Assembly (NCBI GenBank): GCA_003024985.2
Contig: PXIH01S0000007.1
Strand: one strand, 5' to 3'
Origin: Euperipatoides rowelli
Taxonomy: Eukaryota > Onychophora > Udeonychophora > Euonychophora > Peripatopsidae
DNA: 13,376 bases
Numbering within the stretch: the first letter of the stretch is position 1; each line of letters begins with the position of its first letter. The position numbers and the translations under genes are program-made. The notes under the pieces are model-generated. The model worked only from the letters and a program-made list of their open reading frames with translations, made no database searches and was not told the DNA's origin. This document shows, in pieces, positions 7,047-13,376 of this stretch.

Positions 7047-8118
7047 TTATTTTTTTAATTACAATTTGTAGATCTGGTAGATATTCAATTCTTCCTTTTT
7101 AAACTACCAAATTAATGAAATACAGTAAACCTGCTGCCCAAGGAAGGTCTTTCATGTCTAATCCAGCAGTTAAAAAAAAAGAATTATGAGATAGTCTTGA
7201 AAAATCTCAATGGCATAATGCTACGGTACCCCAATCATCTGAAAAACTACAGTTCCGAGAATACCATTCTACCTTCTAGTTTAATCCATATCATTTTCCC
7301 TAGTTAAGACACAATAGAGGAATATGACACCAGTTCAGGGAATTATTAAATAATAATAAATTAGATTGTAGCACAATGTAGGCCTAGGCCTAAACATCTA
7401 TATTTTGTATAATAAAGTAATTTTGTCTTTTTTTTTTTTAAATTCACTTCACTTTGTTAAATAGATAACTTTTGAGACAATGTATAATTAGTTCCCAGTC
7501 CAGTTGTAAGTTTTGATCCATCAAAGAATTGAATACTGTATCTACAAATTATAAAGATTTTTAAACATTGCGAATTCGTTTACAGTCAAATATAAATGTA
7601 AATTATTATTTATTAACGACTATTTTTTTCTCCTTTGTATGAATTGCAGCAAAATAAACTAAGTTTTGAATTTGATATTGCTGAATTGAATATTTTAATT
7701 TCCTATGACGTTCTCCATTTACTAAATTGTTTTTTTCCACAGACATTTATGCATCAACAGGTATCAGATGTTACAAAGAAGACGTTCCTGGATTGTAATC
7801 TGAATAATATATTTATATTTTGTCTCCTTTTAAAAGAAATCAATACTAAAGAAAGCTAATAATATTCAACTGCTTACATTACCCTGAATTAATTGAACAG
7901 TTTAATTAGAAATGGATACCTCTCTGTTGCCATTCCAACACTTTTAGAGGTTAACTCATGAAGGATTAGTATTATTTTCAGTTCATTTATATTAATATTT
8001 TAATAAAGTTATGTAAAGCGGAGGCAATTATTACATATGAAATCTTTTTTGAGTATTGTAACCTTTGAGAATTGGTTACATTTATATTTTTTCCTTCTTT
8101 ACTAAAATTACATTTTAA
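7047..8118. other. Non-coding DNA with splice-like signals
   Basis: No recognisable gene. A plus-strand frame at 7635-7859 (74 codons) matches nothing known. It contains two acceptor-like tracts: TTTTTTTCTCCTTTGTATGAATTGCAG-type sequence ending about 7650, and GTTTTTTTCCACAG ending at 7742. The second, preceded by the branch-like TTACTAAAT, is followed 18 bases later by CAG|GTATCA. Alternatively, the frame runs on from 7743 to a stop at 7858-7860, with an AATAAA about 140 bases beyond. At 7122 TACAGTAAACCTGCTGCCC faintly resembles a pogo-like terminus. Confidence 0.45.
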
Positions 8119-8151
8119 CTCTTTCACTCCTAAATTAAATCTGGTAAAATG

Positions 8152-8350
8152 CAAATCTCATTAGAGTTAGCAGTGATAAAGATTTAATAGTGCAAAGAGC
8201 AAATCAGAAATTTGTATGACCATAAATCAGATAATCACCTCACACATCACTGAAACACTTTCTATAAATAGTGAGTGAAAGTGTCAGTCTTGGATTTGTA
8301 CAAATCCCATCAGAGCTGGTAGTGAAAAAAAATTCAAAGTGCAAAGATAA
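8152..8350 (+). repeat. Diverged two-copy direct repeat, period about 149
   Basis: CAAATCTCATTAGAG, then AGCAGTGA and AGTGCAAAGA (8152-8200), recur as CAAATCCCATCAGAG, GGTAGTGA and AGTGCAAAGA (8301-8350). An inverted pair lies just outside and inside: CTCTTTCACTCCTAAAT near 8119 and the reverse complement of ATAGTGAGTGAAAGTG near 8267. The combination suggests the remains of a small inverted-repeat element, but its boundaries and class are unclear. Confidence 0.45.
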
Positions 8351-9131
8351 ATATTAAAATTGTTTCTGCATTTATGTCAAGCATAACTGATTGTGCAAAT
8401 GCCATTTTTTCCTCATTTTATGTATTTTCAAAAGCTGCACAGTGAAGAAAATTTATCTTATAATGAGGAGAAAGGAAAATGACAGCTGTTTATTGTACAT
8501 TTGTATAGTGAAATAGGGAAATGCAGGGAAGGCACGAGTGAACAGAAATTGTCTGTTATATGATTTGATCTCATGCATTATGTAGATTAAAGATCACGTA
8601 TATGCTGCATATAAGATACTGTAATGGTTTATTTTATCAAAGGAAATAACAAATTTTCTTCTTTGCACTTAAAGTATTAGTTCATGAGGGTCTAGTTCTT
8701 GACAATTCCTTTTTTAAAAAAAACTGTTCAAATGAACATGTCTGACATACATCCTTATCTAATATTGAAAAAAAATTATTCTTATAGTTGTAAAACTAGT
8801 TTTCCTTTTATATTTCATATGAATTTGTTTTAAATAAAAAATCAATATTTTTTTTTTTAATCTTTCTACCTTTAAATTAATAGAAATTAGTTGCATTTTA
8901 ATGGTTTCTCCTTAATTGCTTTATAATTATTTTTTCTGTAATATATTTTTAGCTTCATCAATTTTTTTTAAAAAAAAGAGAAAATACAGTATTTACACAG
9001 AACCATTAACCTTTTTGGACAATTATTTGAAGCAATCAACCACAAAAATTATTGAGTCAGAGTCATTTACATAACTATTTTTAATTTTTTTATTATTATT
9101 GTGGTATTTATCTCTCTTATATACAAGTATA
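8351..9131. other. A+T-rich non-coding DNA
   Basis: No gene or repeat family is recognised. The part from about 8440 to 8660 has the least biased composition (ATGACAGCTG, AAGATCACGTATATGCTGC) and could be conserved regulatory sequence, but nothing in it is diagnostic. The remainder is dominated by A/T runs. Confidence 0.5.
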
Positions 9132-9200
9132 CAGTAAAAGCTTCATTTTCCAGAATGGAGGGGGGAATGCGTCATGCCAGACAACTGAATATATCAAGGT
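9132..9200 (+). mobile_element. pogo/Tigger-like terminus
   Basis: Directly after TA (9130-9131), the sequence CAGTAAAAGCTTCATTTT is followed by CCAGAATGGAGGGGGGAATG, then CATGCCAGACAACTGAATAT. This follows the order of Tigger/pogo ends: CAGTA-AACCTC, a TCCGGAA block, a G-rich run, then CATGCCGGATAACCGAATA. The CpGs have decayed, as in an old, methylated copy. The matching inverted right end was not found downstream, and the following A-rich sequence to about 9330 may be internal element sequence. Assigned by pattern only. Confidence 0.5.
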
Positions 9201-9338
9201 TTTTTTAAGAGTTGTTTTAAAAATGTTTATTAATTCATAATCCTGAAACTTAAAAAAAAAAGCTACACATTTTAAATTACTAATGAATAAAAAATATTAA
9301 AAAAAAAAACTTAATAAAAAAAAAAAGAATACATTAGT

Positions 9339-9630
9339 AAGGTTGCCATTATTTCTAAATTCACAATAGGTGACTAACAATTTTTTTTTTGTTTTTTTTT
9401 TTGGGGGGGGGAGTTGCTCAAATGTTTAATTTGATTTGATCAGCTTTTTTTTTAATTTGATAACTTTTTTTTTTTTGTCTGTTGGAATGCTTGCAAAATT
9501 ATGCATGTATTTCGGCGACACACAACATATGGGATGTTTTGGCATCTCAACACTTATTTCCCAGGTCAACAGAATCAACAGCCAAAAAAAACAGGACATT
9601 CCCCATATATACAGGATGTATGGCAACGCT
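9339..9630. mobile_element. 292-bp inverted-repeat element, class uncertain
   Basis: The left end AAGGTTGCCAT and the reverse complement of the right end, AGCGTTGCCAT, match at nine of eleven positions. The flanks are ACATTAGT (9331-9338) and ACATTATG (9631-9638): six identical bases, which could be a 6-bp duplication or a decayed 8-bp one. It contains long T runs, an 8-base G run and no recognisable protein. The opposing frames at 9426-9656 and 9436-9705 overlap each other within it and look spurious. Likely a MITE, hAT-like if the target is really 8 bp. Confidence 0.5.
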
Positions 9631-9719
9631 ACATTATGGCACTTACTTAATGACAATAATTTAACATTATTTAAATTGGAAAATTTTTATACAGTACGTT
9701 CTTGAGTTCTAGAACTGAT

Positions 9720-10265
9720 ACCAATCTCATTTCTTCTATTTTGACCATAACCAAATCCTTTTGTTAGGTTATCTGGCTAAAATTGGGATTTGTAGATTAG
9801 TGTAATAAATTGTGAGATGAGTTTGAGCTTAAGATCCATTTATTTATTTACAGAAATTATAATGTATAGGCTAAATTTAATGTNAGTCTTCAGAATTAAT
9901 TTCATTATCTTTTTTTATTTTATTTCAATAATAATCATAAGTCTTCTGTTAGATTATTTGGATGAAATATGGATTTAAAAATGGTCAGGCTGTAGATGTG
10001 GGTTCATAAGTTAATATGACTTATCATTTATTTATACAATAATAGGCCAAATTATTTTTCAGTCTTAAAATGAAGGGTAATATTAAATTATTTAATATTT
10101 TCATAGTCATTTTTTTTTTAAAGAATTGTCATAATTCTTACCATTTTGCTGGTATCTGACTAAATTTGGGACTAAATTGCAACATGACTGTGAATCTACA
10201 ATAAGTTACATTTATTTATTTACAGAAATTATTAGCCACCTATAAACCTAATTGTAATTTTAAGA
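9720..10265 (+). repeat. Three diverged tandem copies of a ~186-bp unit
   Basis: Three landmarks recur in order. The first is GTTAGGTTATCTGGCTAAAA, seen again as GTTAGATTATTTGGATGAAA and near 10150 as GGTATCTGACTAAATTTGGG. The second is CATTTATTTAT at 9837, 10025 and 10209 (spacings 188 and 184). The third is AGGC-AAATT followed by AGTCTT near 9870 and 10046. Divergence is high, so the array is old. No coding function is evident. Confidence 0.65.
9884..9884. other. Ambiguous base (N)
   Basis: A single N, inside the first unit of the diverged tandem array. It marks an unresolved base in the assembly. Confidence 0.99.
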
Positions 10266-10860
10266 TAAAAAATATCAAACAGACATTTTAAAAAAAAAAA
10301 ATTCCACCTGGCCCTAAAATTCTAAAAGAATTGGCACATACAGGTACTATGTATTAATCACATTAATGACAAAAGTCCTAAATTTATATTTGGGTAAAAA
10401 TCTTATAGTTGCACTAAGCAATTAGTCTTATTTTTTTTTTGATAAAAAAAATATTTTTGTTGGAATATGAAAATAAAGAAATTCAATTGAAATCTCTTCG
10501 TCCTTTAACAATTGAAAAAATAAATTAAAAAATGTTTGCCAAAATAAATGAAAGATTAAAGAAATTTTGCTTAATATTAATGACAAAAAAAAAGGAACCA
10601 ATCATGTTAATTGCAGATCTATAGACAAAATTAAAGATTTTTGAATATTTTTATTTTAATATAATGTATTTTAGTTACCTACTCTGAACTAGTAATATTC
10701 ATTTTGTGTTATTAATTATGTAAATGCTCTCTCTATATTTTTCCTTATATGTCATATATAAATAAGTCCTATATTGTAAGAAATCATTATTTATTATTTA
10801 GTTCGCAATAACAAGTCAGTAAAACTTGATCCTATAATTGCCCCCCCCCCCATCCCTCTA
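10266..10860. other. A+T-rich non-coding DNA
   Basis: Nothing recognisable apart from A/T runs and a run of ten C at about 10841-10850. Just before that run, AAGTCAGTAAAACTT resembles the 1993-2007 sequence, which is also followed by C-rich sequence. Confidence 0.5.
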
Positions 10861-11395
10861 TTCAAACAAAAGAACTTTGTTTTTTCCATGTTCACATGTA
10901 CCGCTGTACCAGTCTGCGTGGTTAAAGTTCCCCCATTACACTTTGACCGGAACTTTATGCCATTACTTGTTTTGAACTCTAATTTTGTTTAATTCAGATT
11001 TTATCATTGGTTCTAATTGTTGTTCCAAGATTCCTCCCACTGGTTTGTCTGCTTCAAGTTTGTCCAGTTATTAATTATTGGTGTGGTCAAATAATTCTGC
11101 TGAAAATTAAATAAATAATTTTGACTTAGAAAAATTTACAAGAAATGGAAGCGATAGCCTGTAATCCTTCAAATAATAATGGAACACCTAGCTTTCCAAG
11201 CAGCTGGACAAGATCCTCATCTAATGTTCCCCATTTAATATCAAACTGTTGCCATTTTCATATTTTAAAATTCTTGTTTCACCTTTTGTTCTTCGTTAAA
11301 CTTTTCTTGATGATCTATAAGAAACGATGTCTCTACCATTCAAAAGAGAAAGAAATTCTAATTTATCGTAATCATTTAAGTTTTTAAGTTTTTTT
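10861..11395 (-). other. Unidentified coding-like tract, possibly a decayed ORF
   Basis: On the minus strand several adjacent frames read like protein and not like A+T-rich noise. They are, in transcript order: about 11393-11299 (LEFLSLLNGRDIVSYRSS); 11126-11257 (FDIKWGTLDEDLVQLLGKLG, then VPLLFEGLQAIAS); 11074-11103 (SAELFDHTNN); 10966-11067 (LDKLEADKPVGGILEQQL, then EPMIKSELNKI); and 10861-10935 (WGNFNHADWYSGTCEHG). They are separated by stops (TAA at 10936, 10963, 11068 and 11071; one at 11296) and a pair of frame changes. Base composition is less A+T-biased here than on either side. No known family is recognised. A dead transposon or retrocopy is most likely, and a split host gene is less likely because of the stops. 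Run lengths alone are not significant. Confidence 0.35.
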
Positions 11396-11489
11396 TTTTT
11401 TTTTGTAAAAGGGTACCTCCCCAATTTTAACATACTTTATTTTACTATCATAAATTACAGAAAATACCTTTCAAGACATTTATAGGTAA

Positions 11490-11514
11490 ACTAGTTAAAA
11501 GCCCATCAAAATGA
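11490..11514 (+). repeat. Third copy of the ACTAGT-TAAAAGCCC repeat end
   Basis: ACTAGTTAAAAGCCCATCAA matches the start of the CpG-rich repeat at 3686-3714 (ACTAGTTTAAAAGCCTGTC). Similarity is lost after about 25 bases, so only the terminus or a short remnant is present. Confidence 0.4.
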
Positions 11515-11540
11515 TGTAAAATAAAAATAAGAGCTAGATC

Positions 11541-11650
11541 ATGTTGGACCTATTTTTGGGAACGGTTAAATTCTGCACATCATTTATCTCCCGAATGTGG
11601 AATCAATTGCCAAACTGTAATTTAAAAAACAAATTTATTTGTATTTTTTT
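11541..11650 (+). pseudogene. Possible LINE reverse-transcriptase C-terminal scrap
   Basis: The frame encodes TVKFCTSFISRMWNQLP followed by a KNKF segment. The C-terminal tail of many non-LTR retrotransposon polymerases (CR1, Jockey and related) reads R----SF-PR----WN-LP, then a short spacer and FK--L. Here SFI-SR and WNQLP are present, with about three residues missing between them. No catalytic reverse-transcriptase motif precedes it, and the frame opens only at 11541, just after the small repeat end at 11490. The similarity covers about a dozen residues, so chance is a real alternative. Confidence 0.28.
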
Positions 11651-11836
11651 TATAATATACCATTTTAAAATACTTGCAGCACGTAAAAGAGTCATTTACA
11701 AACATTTAACAAAATTTAAGGAGCTGCATTAGTCTTTTATATAATAGATAAGACAAATCTTGATTGTACAATTTGATTTAAGTTCATTTTTAAATAGTCA
11801 GTTGGTGGTATTCTTATACCTTCGAACACCCAGAGA

Positions 11837-12184
11837 CAAGGATGGTAAACCTTTTTTGACTAGTGTGCCACTTAAAGTTTGGTTATTATTTTCAAATGTC
11901 TAGTATGCCACCACGACTCGGACAGCTGTCATTATTGTAGCCTACATAAGAAGTCCGCCATATTGAGAATCCACCTTATCTAACATCTTCGAGAACTGGT
12001 GATTATTTAGAGCATGTGCAGATGTAAAGTTCACAAATTTTGTTACCACCGAAGAGTACCCTTTCAATTGACTTCTTACTTTTGTGCACAACGTTTTCTT
12101 GTGTATAATGCAACGGAACTGCACAATAGGGTGCTGAACTTCTTCACTAAGAAATTACACAAAATGATGATGTTTACCCACCAT
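11837..12184 (-). mobile_element. 3' part of a decayed hAT transposon
   Basis: On the minus strand a hAT transposase fragment (12184-11942) is followed by a subterminal region with two similar GTGGCA-ACTAG words. The element ends in GGTTTACCATCCTTG, i.e. plus-strand terminus CAAGGATGGTAAACC at 11837-11851, a hAT-type end. The 8 bases outside are CCCAGAGA (11829-11836). No second copy of that octamer and no opposite terminus was found to the right, so the 5' half of the element is lost or too diverged to see. The transposase C-terminal half is deleted between about 11942 and 11920. Confidence 0.65.
11942..12184 (-). pseudogene. hAT transposase relic (ZBED5/FAM200-like)
   Basis: The minus-strand frame reads MVGKHHHFV, a stop (TAA at 12155-12157), then FLSEEVQHPIVQFRCIIHKK, TLCTKV, VVTKFVNFTSAHALNN, HQF and DSQYGGLL, ending at TAG 11942-11944. 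This follows, residue class by residue class, the central part of ZBED-type hAT transposases and their domesticated relatives. The known order there is MVGK--GFV, L--EVQHP, HCIIHQQ-LC-K, V-K-VNFIR--ALN-RQF and the E-DSEYGDLLYHTEVRWLSRG region. The conserved TEVRWLSRG segment that should follow is missing. One in-frame stop and the loss of both ends make it inactive. It lies next to its own 3' terminus at 11837. Confidence in family is high, in subfamily moderate. Confidence 0.78.
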
Positions 12185-13376
12185 AATGAAAAACGAAACA
12201 ATATTAATGTCTTATTTTTATTGGCTCTCCAGCGTTGACTGTTACCATGGCGTTCAGAGATTCATATTTTATGAAGTCTATTTTAAGAGTTTTATCAACA
12301 CAATTTCTAGCTTCATGAGAATGAATGTAAGTCAGAAAAATATGTTGTTGATTCCCTATGTTTACAATAGATGTACTTTTTAATTTTTGTTATTACTAAG
12401 TACAGTTCGGAGAGTAGGCATTATTTCATTTTTGTTAGTTTTTTTTATTTATTTCAGCTAGACTATGATAATGCTTTTTAATCATTTAAATTTACATTAA
12501 AATCAAAAAAGACATTTAAAATTAATTTTTTTATATGTAATTCTAAATATTAAATATCATAATGAACTTAAAAGCTATCGATTGTTAGAAGTAATTTTGT
12601 TATTGTAATTCTAGTCAAAACAAACCTATTGTAATGATAAACTGTTCTTTAACCTTTTAAAAGAAAATCTAAACAGAAAAAAGAGCAACGATAACCAAAC
12701 TTAATAACGCCATGAACCATGACATGAATTAATATTTAATCTGTTTGTAATAAAGCCTAATTTTATTTACTTTTCAAAACATTTTAATCAATATTCTTAA
12801 TTTATTTAGTTTATTCAAATTTCCCCTGATTTTTCCATTTTACCTTATCCAATTAGCGATCATTGTATAGTAAGCTGAAACTTCATTTTCTCTTAAAAAT
12901 GAAGGATGTCGAGTTTTGTCAGCAGTTGGTATAAACTTAGCCTCCTATTGAAAAAATTTAATTCAAGCAATCCATTATTCATTTTTATCTGATTGTTCCG
13001 GGTCACCGGGTGTAATCTGGTAAATTTATTTTTAATTTAGTCAGTATTAAAATTTGATGTAGACTCTGACATTGTAAGAGGTTAGCAAGTTGAACTGCTA
13101 GGTTCCTTAGTGACTCTCATGGCACATTTCTTAGCTTTTTAGGAGTAAACTCTCTCGGCCTAGGATTTAATTTTTTAAGATTTGTCACAGTTTTAAGGGG
13201 CTCTACCTGATAACATATTCTGAACTCTCAAAAACGTTAGGGGTCTTTTTCTTTTTCTGTTTACATGTACTGTATATTAGGATGGTAATAACGATACAAT
13301 TTAAGCAGTTGAGTTATCATTGTTATTATTTGTAAATGTAAATAAGTGTACCGGTACTGTACATCATATGCCAGTA
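12185..13376. other. A+T-rich non-coding DNA
   Basis: No gene is recognised. A minus-strand open stretch upstream of the hAT relic (about 12188-12385) shows no hAT motif. Another minus-strand stretch at 13006-13227, broken by one TGA at 13117-13119, contains NPRPREFTPKKLRNVP but matches no known family. Nothing structural stands out apart from CCGGGTCACCGGG at about 12998-13010. Confidence 0.5.

Noticed and set aside
7122-7170. TACAGTAAACCTGCTGCCC as a second pogo-like terminus
   Set aside because: Only the first bases fit; the following blocks do not match the Tigger layout and no partner end was found.
9404-9411. G run here and the C run at about 10841-10850 as G-quadruplex or functional elements
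   Set aside because: Single homopolymer runs without additional G or C tracts do not make a quadruplex. They are more likely slippage or sequencing-prone sites.
9426-9705. Overlapping frames on both strands (76 and 89 codons)
   Set aside because: They oppose each other inside an inverted-repeat element, are rich in lysine and phenylalanine from A/T runs, and match no family.
12014-12383. Two plus-strand frames of 74 and 65 codons
   Set aside because: The first is antisense to the hAT transposase relic, which carries the real signal. The second has no recognisable features.
13006-13227. Minus-strand protein-like stretch with NPRPREFTPKKLRNVP and one internal stop
   Set aside because: It resembles no known family, and two open runs of about 36 codons are common by chance here. 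A translated search could revive it.
2811-13360. Frequent TACTGTA/TACAGTA words (about 13 by eye)
   Set aside because: It appears enriched over a rough composition estimate. However, one is counted twice through the tandem duplication, one lies in the Tigger-like end, and the rest share no context.
1-13376. tRNA, rRNA, CRISPR arrays and bacterial operons
   Set aside because: No A/B box pair, rRNA core, regularly spaced direct repeats with unique spacers, or ribosome-binding-site-led gene clusters were seen.

Overview
This is a strongly A+T-rich piece of animal nuclear DNA with no intact protein-coding gene. A and T runs of 8-17 bases recur throughout, and no reading frame looks like a bacterial or host gene. 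The recognisable material is transposon debris: PIF/Harbinger, several hAT-type elements and a pogo/Tigger-like terminus. Splice-acceptor-like tracts are scattered through it. It therefore reads as intergenic or intronic DNA of a metazoan, more likely an invertebrate, but the phylum cannot be fixed from the sequence.

Left part (1-3691): unremarkable A+T-rich DNA with a 5' fragment of a Harbinger element (656-880), a good RFX X-box match (1812-1825), a short hAT-like inverted-repeat element (2242-2461) and a weak candidate for a last exon with poly(A) signal near 3003-3165.

Middle (3686-7046): the densest repeat region. It has a CpG-rich dispersed repeat in partial tandem, a perfect 113-bp tandem duplication, and a 430-bp hAT-type element with an 8-bp target duplication. 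Next comes a 1,049-bp PIF/Harbinger element flanked by TTA on both sides. It holds a decayed N-terminal transposase, a possible relic of the second ORF and a 27-bp subterminal minisatellite. A foldback/tandem element follows.

Right part (7047-13376): long plain stretches with a possible microexon, a two-copy direct repeat, a Tigger-like end, a 292-bp inverted-repeat element and three diverged copies of a ~186-bp tandem unit. Beyond these are an unidentified coding-like tract on the minus strand (10861-11395), a possible LINE C-terminal scrap (11541-11650) and a minus-strand hAT relic. The hAT relic has a clearly recognisable ZBED-like transposase fragment and its 3' terminus (11837-12184).

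Nothing here works together as a pathway. The connections are between transposon parts: the two Harbinger copies, and the hAT transposase fragment with its own terminal sequence. All identifications come from reading the sequence; no database search was possible.
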